NCBI GenBank assembly: GCA_009760855.2
Contig: WPIO01000153.1
Span: forward strand, 763,001-827,000
Source: Cristatella mucedo
Taxonomy: Eukaryota; Bryozoa; Phylactolaemata; Cristatellidae
Length of the DNA: 64,000 nt
Direction of reading: 5' to 3'
The notes below the pieces were generated by a model. The model worked only from the letters and a program-made list of their open reading frames with translations, did no database searches and was not told where the DNA came from. The first letter of the stretch is position 1. Each line of letters starts with the position of its first letter. Both the position numbers and the translations under genes were made by a program. Of the stretch, positions 51,235-63,246 are shown in pieces.

Positions 51235-54200
51235 TAGAAACTTTAAATCTGCTCGTCGGAGCGTGCACTGGCTGGCAGCCGAGTGCAGCACCTTGTTTCA
51301 AGCATTTCGCCCTTGAATAACACATTTCGCTCGAGTTCGCAGCAGATCGTGAAATAAATAGAAACTTCAAATCTGCTATTCGGCGCGTGCCCTGGCTGGC
51401 AGCAGAGTGCTGCAGCTTTGTGCAAGTATTTCGCCCTTGAATAACACATTTCGCACGAGTTCGCAACAGATTGCGGAATATCTAGAAACTTTAAATCTGC
51501 TCGCCGATGCGTGAGCTGGCTGGAAGCAGAGTGCTACACCTTGCTCTAAGCATTTTGCACTTAAAAACTTATTTCGCACGTGTTACCATCAGATCGCGGA
51601 ATATCCAGAAACTTCAAATCCGTTCTTCGGAGCGTGCACTGGCTGGCAGCAGAGTGCTGCACCTTGTTACAAACATTTCGCAATTGAATAATTCATTTCG
51701 CACAGGTTCGCAGCAGATTGCGGAATATCTAGAAACTTTAAATCTGCTCGCCAGTGCTTGAGCTGGCTGGCAGCAGAGTGCTACACCTTGCTTTAAGCAT
51801 TTCGCACTTAAAAAACTCATTTCGCACGAGTTAGCATCAGATCGCGGAATATCCAGAAACTTCAAATCTGCTATTAGGAGCTGCGGTAGCTGGCAGCTGA
51901 ATGCTGCACCTTGCTTCAAGCATTTCGAACTTGAATGACTCATTTCATACGAGTTCGCAGCTGATCGCGGATTATCCAGAAACTTCGAATCTGCTTTTCG
52001 GAGCGTGGGCTGGAAGGTAGCAGAGTGCTGCACCTTGTTTCTAGCATTTTGCACTTGAATAATACGTTTCGCACAAGTTCGCAGCAGATTGCGGAATATC
52101 TAGAAACTTAAAGTCTGCTCGTCGGAGCGTGAGCTAACTGGCAGCTGAGTGCTGCACCTTGTTTCAAGCATTTCGCACGTTATATACATATTTCGAACGA
52201 GTTTGTAGCTGATCGCTGAATATGTAGCAACTTAAAATCTCCTCTTCGGAGCGTGCGGTAGCTGGCAGCAGAGTACTGCACCTTGCTTCAAGCATTTCGA
52301 ACTTGAATGACTCATTTCGCACGAGTTCGCAGCTGATCGCGGATTATCCAGAAACTTCAAATCTGCTATTAGGAGCTGCAGTAGCTGGCAGCTGAGTGCT
52401 GCACCTTGCTTCAAGCATTTCGCCCTTGAATAACACATTTCGCTCGAGTTCGCAGCAGATCGTGAAATAAATAGAAACTTCAAATCTGCTATTCGGCGCG
52501 TGCCCTGGCTGGCAGCAGAGTGCTGCAGCTTTGTGCAAGTATTTCGCCCTTGAATAACACATTTCGCACGAGTTCGCAACAGATTGCGGAATATCTAGAA
52601 ACTTCAAGTCTGCTCGTCGGAGCGTGAGCTAACTGGCAGCTGAGTGCTGCACCTTGTTTCAAGCATTTTGCACGGTAATAACACATTTCGCTCGAGTTCT
52701 TAGCAGATCGCGGAATATCTAGAAACCTAAAATCTGCTCTTCGGAGCGTGTGCTAGCTGGCAGCAGAGTACTGCACCTGGTTACTAGCATGGCTCGATTG
52801 ACTAACTCATTTCGCACTAGTTCGCAGCTGATCGCGAAGTATCCAAAAACTTCAAATCTGCTTTTCGCAGCGTGGGGTAGCTGGCAGCAGAGTGCTGCAC
52901 CTTGTTGCAGGCATTTCGCACTTGAATAACTCATTTCGCACAAGTTCGCAGCAGATCGCGGAATATCTAGAAACTTCTAATCTGCTCGTCGGAGCGTGAG
53001 CTGGCTGGAAGCAGAGTGCTGCACCTTTTTTCAAGCATTTTGCATTTTTATAAAACATTTCGCAAGAGTTCGCTGCAGATCGCGGAATATCTAGATATTT
53101 TAAATCTGCTCGTCGGAGTCTGCACTGGCTCGCAGCAGAGTGCAGCACCTTGTTGCAAGCGTTTCCCACTTGAATAACACATTTTGCGCGATTTCGCAGC
53201 TGATTGAGTGATATCCTGAACTTTCAAATCTGCTCTTCGGAGCGTGGGCTAGCTGGCAGCAGAGTGCTGCACCTGATTGCAACCGTTTCCCACTCAAATA
53301 ACACATTTTGCACGAGTTCGCAACTGATTGCTTAATATCCAGCAACTTAAAATCTGATTTTCGGAGCGTGCGGTAGTTGGCAGCTGAGTGCTGCACCTTC
53401 TTTCAAGCATCTCGCACGTTAATACCACGTTTCGCACAAGTTCCCAGCATATCGTGAAATATCTAGAAACTTCAAATCTGGTCTTCGGAGCGTGCACTGG
53501 CTGGCAGCAGAGTGCTGCACCTAGTTACAACCATTTCGTAATTGAATAATTCATTGTGCACAGCTTCGCAGCAGATTTCGGAATATCTAGAAACTTTAAA
53601 TATGCTCGCCGGTGTGTGAGCTGGCTGGCAGCAGAGTGCTACACCTTGCTTTAAGCATTTCGCACTTAAAAAACTCATTTCGCACGAATTAGCATCAGAT
53701 CGCGGAATATCCAGAAATTTAAAATCTGCTATTAGGAGCTGCGGTAGCTGGCAGCTGAGTGCTGCACCTTGCGTCAAGCATTTCGAACTTGAATCACTCA
53801 TTTCGCACGAGTTCGCAGCTGATCGCAGAATATCCAGAAACTTCTAATCTGCTTTTCGGTGCGTGGGCTGGCAGGCAGCAGAGTGCTGCACCTTGTTTTT
53901 AGCATTTCGAACTTGAATTATACGTTTCGCACAAGTTCGCAGCAGATTGCGGAATATCTAGAAACTTAAAGTCTGCTCGTCGGAGCGTGGGCTAATTGGC
54001 AGCTGAGTGCTGCACCTTGTTTCAAGCATTTCGCACGTTATATACATATTTCGAACGAGTTTGTAGCTGATCGCTGAATATGTAAAAACTTAAAATCTCC
54101 CCTTCGGAGCGTGCTGTAGCTGGCAGCAGAGTACTGCACCTTGTTACAAGCATGGCTCGATTGACTAACTCATTTCGCACAAGTTCGCAGCAGATCGCGG

Positions 54201-54462
54201 AGTATCCAGAAACTTCAAATCTACTTTTCGGAGCGTGGGTTAGCTGGCAGCAGAGTGATGCACCTAGTTTCAAGCAATTTGCACTTAAATAACACATTTC
54301 GCAAGAGTTCGCTGCAGATCGTGGAATATCTAGAAACTTTAAATCTGCTCGTCGGAGCCTGCACTGGCTGGCAGCAGAGTGCTGCACCTTGTTGCAAGCG
54401 TTTCCCACTTGAATAACACATTTCGCGCAAGTTCGCAGCTGATTGCTTAATATCCAGAAAAT

Positions 54463-56063
54463 TCAAATCTGATTTTCGGATCGTGCGGTAGTTGGCAGCT
54501 GAGTGCTGCACCTTCTTTCAAGCATTTCGCACGTTAATACCACGTTTCGCACAAGTTCCCAGCAGATCGTGGAATATCTAGAAACTTCAAATCTGTTAGC
54601 CGGTGAGTGAGCTGGCTGGCAGCTGAGCGCTGCACCTTGTTTCAAGCATTTCGCACGTGAATAACACATTTCGCACAAGTTCGCAGCAGATCGCGGAATA
54701 TCATGAAACTTCAAATCTTCTCTTTGGAGCATGCAGTGGCTGGCAGGATAGTGCTGCACCTTGTTTCGTGCGTTTCGCACTCTAATAACACATTTCGCAC
54801 GAGTTCGCAGAAGATCGCAGAATAATTAGAAACTTCAAATCTGCTATTCGGAGTGTGCGGTAGCTGGCAGCTGATTGCTGCACCTTCCCTTAAGCATTTC
54901 GCATTGGGAAAAAACACATTTTTCACGAGTTCGCAGCAGATCGCAGAATATCTAGAAACTTTAAATCTGCTCGCCGGTGCGTGAGCTGGCTGGAAGCAGA
55001 GTGCTACACCTTGCTCTAAGCATTTTGCACTTAAAAACTTATTCCGCACGTGTTACCATCAGATCGCGGAATATCCAGAAACTTCAAATCCGTTCTTCGG
55101 AGCGTGCACTGGGTGGCAGCAGAGTGCTGCACCTAGTTACAACCATTTCGCAATTGAATAATTCATTGTGCACAGCTTCGCAGCAGATTTCGGAATATCT
55201 AGAAACTTTAAATCTGCTCGCCGGTGCGTGAGCTAGCTGGCAGCAGAGTTCTACACCTTGCTTTAAGCATTTCGCACTTGAATAACACATTTCGCACGAG
55301 TTCGCAGCAGATCGCGGAATATCCAGAAACTTCAAATCTGCTCTTCGGAGCTAGCAGTACCTGGCATCAGAGTGCTGAACCTGGTTTCCTGCATTTCGCT
55401 CTTGAATAACTTATTTCGCACGAGTTCGCAGCAGATTGCCGAATACCTAAAAAATTCTAATCTACTCGTCGGAGCGTGCACTGGCTGGCAGCCGAGTGCA
55501 GCACCTTGTTTCAAGCATTTCGCCCTTGAACAACTCATTTCGCACAAGTTCCCAGCAGATCGTGAAATATCTTAAAACTTCAAATCTGCTCTTCGGAGCA
55601 TGCTCTGGCTGGCAGCATAGTGCTGCACCTTGTTTCGTGCATTTCGCACTCTAATAACACATTTCGCACGAGTTCGCAGCAGATCGCTGAATAACTAGAA
55701 ACTTCAAATCTGCTCGTCGGAGCGTGAGCTGGCTGGTAGCAGAGTGCTGCACCTTTTGTCAAGCATTTTGCACTTGATAAAACATTTCGCACGACTTCGC
55801 TGTTGATCGCGGAATATCTAGAAACGTTAAATCTGCTCGTTGGAGCGTGTAATGGCAGCAGCAGAGTGCTGCACCTTGTTTTAAGCATTTCGCACTTAAA
55901 AAACACTTTTCGCAAGAGTTTGCAGCAGATCGCAGAATATCCTGAAACTTCAAATCTGCTTTTCGGAGCGTGGGCTAGCTGGCGGCAGAGTCCAGGACCT
56001 TATTGCAAGCGTTTCCCACTTGAATAACACATTTCGCACGAGTTCGAAGCTGATCGCTTAATA
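54463..56063. repeat. 13-monomer (about 1,610-bp) precursor unit of domain D
   Basis: Most of this block matches sequence 1,608-1,610 bp downstream: 54,463-54,780 matches 56,073-56,390, and 55,248-56,063 matches 56,856-57,671. One extra monomer lies in the downstream copy between these two parts. The 29-monomer HOR to the right therefore contains a copy of this 13-monomer block plus other monomers. Confidence 0.75.
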
Positions 56064-59000
56064 TCCAGAAACTTAAAATCTGATTTCGGAGCGTGCGGTA
56101 GTTGGCAGCTGAGTGCTGCACCTTCTTTCAAGCATTTCGCACGTTAATACCACGTTTCGCACAAGTTCCCAGCAGATCGTGGAATATCTAGAAACTTCAA
56201 ATCTGTTAGCCGGTGCGTGAGCTGGCTGGCAGCTGAGCGCTGCACCTTGTTTCAAGCATTTCGCACGTGAATAACACATTTCGCACAAGTTCGCAGCAGA
56301 TGGCGGAATATCATGAAACTTCAAATCTTCTCTTTGGAGCATGCAGTGGCTGGCAGGATAGTGCTGCACCTTGTTTCGTGCGTTTCGCACTCTAATAACA
56401 CATTTCGCACGAGTTCACAGCAGAATGCTGAGTATCTAGAAAATTCAAATCTGCTCGTCGAAGGGTGCACTGGCTGGCAGCAGCGTGCTGCAACTTGTTT
56501 CAAGCATTTCGCACTTGAAAGACGCATTTCGCTCGAGTTCGCAGAAGATCGCAGAATAATTAGAAACTTCAAATCTGCTATTCGGAGCGTGCGGTAGCTG
56601 GCAGCTGATTGCTGCACCTTCCCTTAAGCATTTCGCATTGGAAAAACACATTTTGCACGAGTTCGCAGCAGATCGCAGAATATCTAGAAACTTTAAATCT
56701 GCTCGCTGGTGCGTGAGCTGGCTGGAAGCAGAGTGCTACACCTTGCTCTAAGCATTTTGCACTTAAAAACTTATTTCGCACGTGTTACCATCAGATCGCG
56801 GAATATCCAGAAACTTCAAATCCGTTCTTCGGAGCGTGCACTGGGTGGCAGCAGAGTTCTACACCTTGCTTTAAGCACTTCGCACTTGAATAACACATTT
56901 CGCACGAGTTCGCAGCAGATCGCGGAATATCCAGAAACTTCAAATCTGCTCTTCGGAGCTAGCAGTACCTGGCATCAGAGTGCTGAACCTGGTTTCCTGC
57001 ATTTCGCTCTTGAATAACACATTTCGCACGAGTTCGCAGCAGATAGCCGAATACCTAAAAAATTCAAATCTACTCGTCGGAGCGTGCACTGGCTGGCAGC
57101 CGAGTGCAGCACCTTGTTTCAAGCATTTCGCCCTTGAACAACTCATTTCGCACAAGTTCCCAGCAGATCGTGAAATATCTTAAAACTTCAAATCTGCTCT
57201 TCGGAGCATGCTCTGGCTGGCAGCATAGTGCTGCACCTTGTTTCGTGCATTTCGCACTCTAATAACACATTTCGCACGAGTTCGCAGCAGATCGCTGAAT
57301 AACTAGAAACTTCAAATCTGCTCGTCGGAGCGTGAGCTGGATGGTAGCAGAGTGCTGCACCTTTTGTCAAGCATTTTGCACTTGATAAAACATTTCGCAC
57401 GACTTCGCTGTTGATCGCGGAATATCTAGAAACGTTAAATCTGCTCGTTGGAGCGTGCACTGGCAGCAGCAGAGTGCTGCACCTTGTTTTAAGCATTTCG
57501 CACTTAAAAATCACTTTTCGCAAGAGTTTGCAACAGATCGCAGAATATCCTGAAACTTCAAATCTGCTTTTCGGAGCTTGGGCTAGCTGGCGGCAGAGTC
57601 CTGGACCTTATTGCAAGCGTTTCCCACTTGAATAACACATTTCGCACGAGTTCAAAGCTGATCGCCTAATATCCAGAAACTTAAAATCTGATTTTCGGAG
57701 CGTGCGGTAGCTGGCAGCTGAGTGCTGCACCTTCTTTCAAGCATTTCGCACGTTAGTACCACGTTTCGCACAAGTTCCCAGCAGGTCGTGAAATATCTTA
57801 AAACTTCAAATCTGCTCTTCGGAGCATGCTCTGGCTGGCAGCATAGTGCTGCACCTTGTTTCGTGCATTTCGCACTCTAATAACACATTTCGCACGAGTT
57901 CGCAGCAGATTGCTGAATATCCAGAAAATTCAAATCTGCTCGTCGAAGCGTGCACTGGCTGGCAGCAGCGTGCTGCACCTTGTTTCAAGCAGTTCGCATT
58001 TGAAAAACACGTTTCGGCTGAGTTTGCAGCAGATCGTGAAATAAATAGAAACTTCAAATCTGCTATTCGGAGCGTGCCCTGGCTGGCAGCTGAGTGCTGC
58101 ACCTTGTCGCAAGCATTTTGCCCTTGAATAACTTATTTCGCACGAGTTCGCAGAAGATTGCGGAATATCTAGAAACGTCAAATCAGCTCTTCCGAACGTG
58201 CACTGGCTGGCAGCAGAGTGCTGCAAATTGTTTCAAGCATTTCGCACTTGAATAACACATTTCGCTCGAGTTCGCAGCAGATCGCGGAATATCTAGACAC
58301 TTTAAATCTGCTTGCCGGAGCGTGCGGTAGCTGGCAGCTGATTGCTGCACCTTCCCTTAAGCATTTCGCACTCTAATAACACATTTCGCACGAGTTCGCA
58401 GCAGATTGCGGAATATCTAGAAACGTCAAATCAGCTCTTCCGAACGTGCACTGGCTGGCAGCAGAGTGCTGCAAATTGTTTCAAGCATTTCGCACTTGAA
58501 TAACTCATTTCGCTCGAGTTCGCAGCAGATTGCGGAATATCCAGAAACTTCAAATATGCTTTTCGGAGCGAGCAGTAGCTGGCATCAGAGTGCTGAACCT
58601 GGTTTCCTGCATTTCGCACTTAAATAACACATTTCGCACGAGTTCGCAGCAGATTGCCGAGTACCTAGAAAATTCTAATCTGCTCGTCGGAGCGTGAGCT
58701 GGCTGGCAGCAGAGTGTTGCACCTTGTTTCGTGCATTTCGCACTCTAATAACACATTTCGCACGAGTTCGCAGCACATTGCTGAATATCCAGAAACTTCA
58801 AATCTGCTCGTCAGAGCGTGCACTGGCTGGCAGCAGAGTGCAGCACCTTGTTTCAAGCATTTCGCCCTTGAATAAAACATTTCGCTCGAGTTCGCAGCAG
58901 ATCGTGAAATAAATAGAAACTTCAAACCTGCTATTCGGCGCGTGCCCTGGCTGGCAGCAGAGTGCTGCAGCTTTGCACAAGTATTTCGCCCTTGAATAAC

Positions 59001-59655
59001 ACATTTCGCACGAGTTCGCAACAGATTGCAGAATATCTAGAAACTTCAAGTCTGCTTGTCGGAGCGTAAGCTAACTGGCAGCTGAGTGCTGCACCTTGTT
59101 TCAAGCATTTCGCACGGTAACAACACATTTCGCACGAGTTCTTAGCAGATTGCAGAATATCTAGAAACCTAAAATCTGCTCTTCGGAGCGTGGGCTAGCT
59201 GGCAGCAGAGTACTGCACCTGGTTACTAGCATGGCTCGATTGACTAACTCATTTCGCACAAGTTCGCAGCAGATTGCGGAGTATCCAGAAACTTGAAATC
59301 TGCTTTTCGGAGCATGGGGTAGCTGGCAGCAAAATGCTGCACCTTGTTGCAGGCATTTCGCCCTTGAATAACTCATTTCGCACAAGTTCGCAGCAGATCG
59401 CAGAATATCTAGAAACTTGTAATCTGCTCGTCGGAGCGTGAGCTGGCTGGTAGCAGAGTGCTGCACCTTTTTTCAAGCATTTTGCACTTTTATAAAACAT
59501 TTCGCAAGAGTTCGCTGCTGATCGCGGAATATCTAGATATTTTAATCCTGCTCGTCGGAGCCTGCACTGGCTGGCAGCAGAGTGCTGCACCTTGTTGCAA
59601 GCGTTTCCCACTTGAATAACACATTTCGCACGAGTTCGCAGCTGATTGCTTAATA
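56064..59655. repeat. 3,592-bp HOR unit (29 monomers), copy 1
   Basis: The unit begins near CTTAATATCCAGAAACTTAA and the distinctive 1-bp-short linker TCTGATTTCGGAGCGTGCGG. It repeats downstream with an offset of 3,592 bp (3,593 for 57,188-57,635, because copy 2 has one extra A near 60,650). It contains one CATGGCTCGATTGAC marker monomer at 59,230 and an internal two-monomer repeat (58,168 and 58,416, 248 bp apart). Confidence 0.93.
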
Positions 59656-62600
59656 TCCAGAAACTTAAAATCTGATTTCGGAGCGTGCGGTAGTTGGCAG
59701 CTGAGTGCTGCACCTTCTTTCAAGCATTTCGCACGTTAATACCACGTTTCGCACAAGTTCCCAGCAGATCGTGGAATATCTAGAAACTTCAAATCTGTTA
59801 GCCGGTGCGTGAGCTGGCTGGCAGCTGAGCGCTGCACCTTGTTTCAAGCATTTCGCACGTGAATAACACATTTCGCACAAGTTCGCAGCAGATGGCGGAA
59901 TATCATGAAACTTCAAATCTTCTCTTTGGAGCATGCAGTGGCTGGCAGGATAGTGCTGCACCTTGTTTCGTGCGTTTCGCACTCTAATAACACATTTCGC
60001 ACGAGTTCACAGCAGAATGCTGAGTATCTAGAAAATTCAAATCTGCTCGTCGAAGGGTGCACTGGCTGGCAGCAGCGTGCTGCAACTTGTTTCAAGCATT
60101 TCGCACTTGAAAGACGCATTTCGCTCGAGTTCGCAGAAGATCGCAGAATAATTAGAAACTTCAAATCTGCTATTCGGAGCGTGCGGTAGCTGGCAGCTGA
60201 TTGCTGCACCTTCCCTTAAGCATTTCGCATTGGAAAAACACATTTTGCACGAGTTCGCAGCAGATCGCAGAATATCTAGAAACTTTAAATCTGCTCGCTG
60301 GTGCGTGAGCTGGCTGGAAGCAGAGTGCTACACCTTGCTCTAAGCATTTTGCACTTAAAAACTTATTTCGCACGTGTTACCATCAGATCGCGGAATATCC
60401 AGAAACTTCAAATCCGTTCTTCGGAGCGTGCACTGGGTGGCAGCAGAGTTCTACACCTTGCTTTAAGCACTTCGCACTTGAATAACACATTTCGCACGAG
60501 TTCGCAGCAGATCGCGGAATATCCAGAAACTTCAAATCTGCTCTTCGGAGCTAGCAGTACCTGGCATCAGAGTGCTGAACCTGGTTTCCTGCATTTCGCT
60601 CTTGAATAACACATTTCGCACGAGTTCGCAGCAGATAGCCGAATACCTAAAAAAATTCAAATCTACTCGTCGGAGCGTGCACTGGCTGGCAGCCGAGTGC
60701 AGCACCTTGTTTCAAGCATTTCGCCCTTGAACAACTCATTTCGCACAAGTTCCCAGCAGATCGTGAAATATCTTAAAACTTCAAATCTGCTCTTCGGAGC
60801 ATGCTCTGGCTGGCAGCATAGTGCTGCACCTTGTTTCGTGCATTTCGCACTCTAATAACACATTTCGCACGAGTTCGCAGCAGATCGCTGAATAACTAGA
60901 AACTTCAAATCTGCTCGTCGGAGCGTGAGCTGGATGGTAGCAGAGTGCTGCACCTTTTGTCAAGCATTTTGCACTTGATAAAACATTTCGCACGACTTCG
61001 CTGTTGATCGCGGAATATCTAGAAACGTTAAATCTGCTCGTTGGAGCGTGCACTGGCAGCAGCAGAGTGCTGCACCTTGTTTTAAGCATTTCGCACTTAA
61101 AAATCACTTTTCGCAAGAGTTTGCAACAGATCGCAGAATATCCTGAAACTTCAAATCTGCTTTTCGGAGCGTGGGCTAGCTGGCGGCAGAGTCCTGGACC
61201 TTATTGCAAGCGTTTCCCACTTGAATAACACATTTCGCACGAGTTCAAAGCTGATCGCCTAATATCCAGAAACTTAAAATCTGATTTTCGGAGCGTGCGG
61301 TAGCTGGCAGCTGAGTGCTGCACCTTCTTTCAAGCATTTCGCACGTTAGTACCACGTTTCGCACAAGTTCCCAGCAGGTCGTGAAATATCTTAAAACTTC
61401 AAATCTGCTCTTCGGAGCATGCTCTGGCTGGCAGCATAGTGCTGCACCTTGTTTCGTGCATTTCGCACTCTAATAACACATTTCGCACGAGTTTGCAGCA
61501 GATTGCTGAATATCCAGAAAATTCAAATCTGCTCGTCGAAGCGTGCACTGGCTGGCAGCAGCGTGCTGCACCTTGTTTCAAGCAGTTCGCATTTGAAAAC
61601 ACGTTTCGGCTGAGTTTGCAGCAGATCGTGAAATAAATAGAAACTTCAAATCTGCTATTCGGAGCGTGCCCTGGCTGGCAGCTGAGTGCTGCACCTTGTC
61701 GCAAGCATTTTGCCCTTGAATAACTTATTTCGCACGAGTTCGCAGAAGATTGCGGAATATCTAGAAACGTCAAATCAGCTCTTCCGAACGTGCACTGGCT
61801 GGCAGCAGAGTGCTGCAAATTGTTTCAAGCATTTCGCACTTGAATAACACATTTCGCTCGAGTTCGCAGCAGATCGCGGAATATCTAGACACTTTAAATC
61901 TGCTTGCCGGAGCGTGCGGTAGCTGGCAGCTGATTGCTGCACCTTCCCTTAAGCATTTCGCAATCTAATAACACATTTCGCACGAGTTCGCAGCAGATTG
62001 CGGAATATCTAGAAACGTCAAATCAGCTCTTCCGAACGTGCACTGGCTGGCAGCAGAGTGCTGCAAATTGTTTCAAGCATTTCGCACTTGAATAACTCAT
62101 TTCGCTCGAGTTCGCAGCAGATTGCGGAATATCCAGAAACTTCAAATATGCTTTTCGGAGCGAGCAGTAGCTGGCATCAGAGTGCTGAACCTGGTTTCCT
62201 GCATTTCGCACTTAAATAACACATTTCGCACGAGTTCGCAGCAGATTGCCGAGTACCTAGAAAATTCTAATCTGCTCGTCGGAGCGTGAGCTGGCTGGCA
62301 GCAGAGTGTTGCACCTTGTTTCGTGCATTTCGCACTCTAATAACACATTTCGCACGAGTTCGCAGCACATTGCTGAATATCCAGAAACTTCAAATCTGCT
62401 CGTCAGAGCGTGCACTGGCTGGCAGCAGAGTGCAGCACCTTGTTTCAAGCATTTCGCCCTTGAATAAAACATTTCGCTCGAGTTCGCAGCAGATCGTGAA
62501 ATAAATAGAAACTTCAAACCTGCTATTCGGCGCGTGCCCTGGCTGGCAGTAGAGTGCTGCAGCTTTGCACAAGTATTTCGCCCTTGAATAACACATTTCG

Positions 62601-63246
62601 CACGAGTTCGCAACAGATTGCAGAATATCTAGAAACTTCAAGTCTGCTTGTCGGAGCGTAAGCTAACTGGCAGCTGAGTGCTGCACCTTGTTTCAAGCAT
62701 TTCGCACGGTAACAACACATTTCGCACGAGTTCTTAGCAGATTGCAGAATATCTAGAAACCTAAAATCTGCTCTTCGGAGCGTGGGCTAGCTGGCAGCAG
62801 AGTACTGCACCTGGTTACTAGCATGGCTCGATTGACTAACTCATTTCGCACAAGTTCGCAGCAGATTGCGGAGTATCCAGAAACATGAAATCTGCTTTTC
62901 GGAGCATGGGGTAGCTGGCAGCAAAATGCTGCACCTTGTTGCAGGCATTTCGCCCTTGAATAACTCATTTCGCACAAGTTCGCAGCAGATCGCACAATAT
63001 CTAGAAACTTGTAATCTGCTCGTCGGAGCGTGAGCTGGCTGGTAGCAGAGTGCTGCACCTTTTTTCAAGCATTTTGCACTTTATAAAACATTTCGCAAGA
63101 GTTCGCTGCAGATCGCGGAATATCTAGATATTTTAATCCTGCTCGTCGGAGCCTGCACTGGCTGGCAGCAGAGTGCAGCACCTTGTTGCAAGCGTTTCCC
63201 ACTTGAATAACACATTTCGCACGAGTTCGCAGCTGATTGCTTAATA
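59656..63246. repeat. 3,592-bp HOR unit (29 monomers), copy 2
   Basis: Complete second copy. I counted eight base substitutions and three 1-bp homopolymer indels against copy 1, about 99.7% identity by eye. Examples are GGAGCGTGGGC here against GGAGCTTGGGC in copy 1 (57,574), AATCTAATAAC against ACTCTAATAAC, and GGCAGTAGAG against GGCAGCAGAG. Confidence 0.93.

Larger units (their letters stand above)
34000..54460. repeat. Satellite domain C
   Basis: Characteristic blocks are CACGTTAATACCACGTTTCG, GGTTTCCTGCATTTCGC, CACTCTAATAACAC, TTTCGTGCATTTCGC and TTATATACATATTTCGAACG. HOR structure is a patchwork of segments repeated at 867, 991/995, about 3,470, 6,934 and about 9,570 bp. Domain-A linkers are absent. 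Confidence 0.75.
23545..62836. repeat. Marker monomer class with CATGGCTCGATTGAC block
   Basis: In this class the first CATTTCGCACTTGAA block is replaced by CATGGCTCGATTGAC, usually after GAGTACTGCACCT. I see it starting at about 23,545, 25,406, 27,394, 33,839, 35,078, 37,436, 39,666, 42,386, 49,320, 52,788, 54,151, 59,230 and 62,822. None is in domain A. It is the most distinctive monomer subtype and tracks HOR units in domains B-D. Confidence 0.85.
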
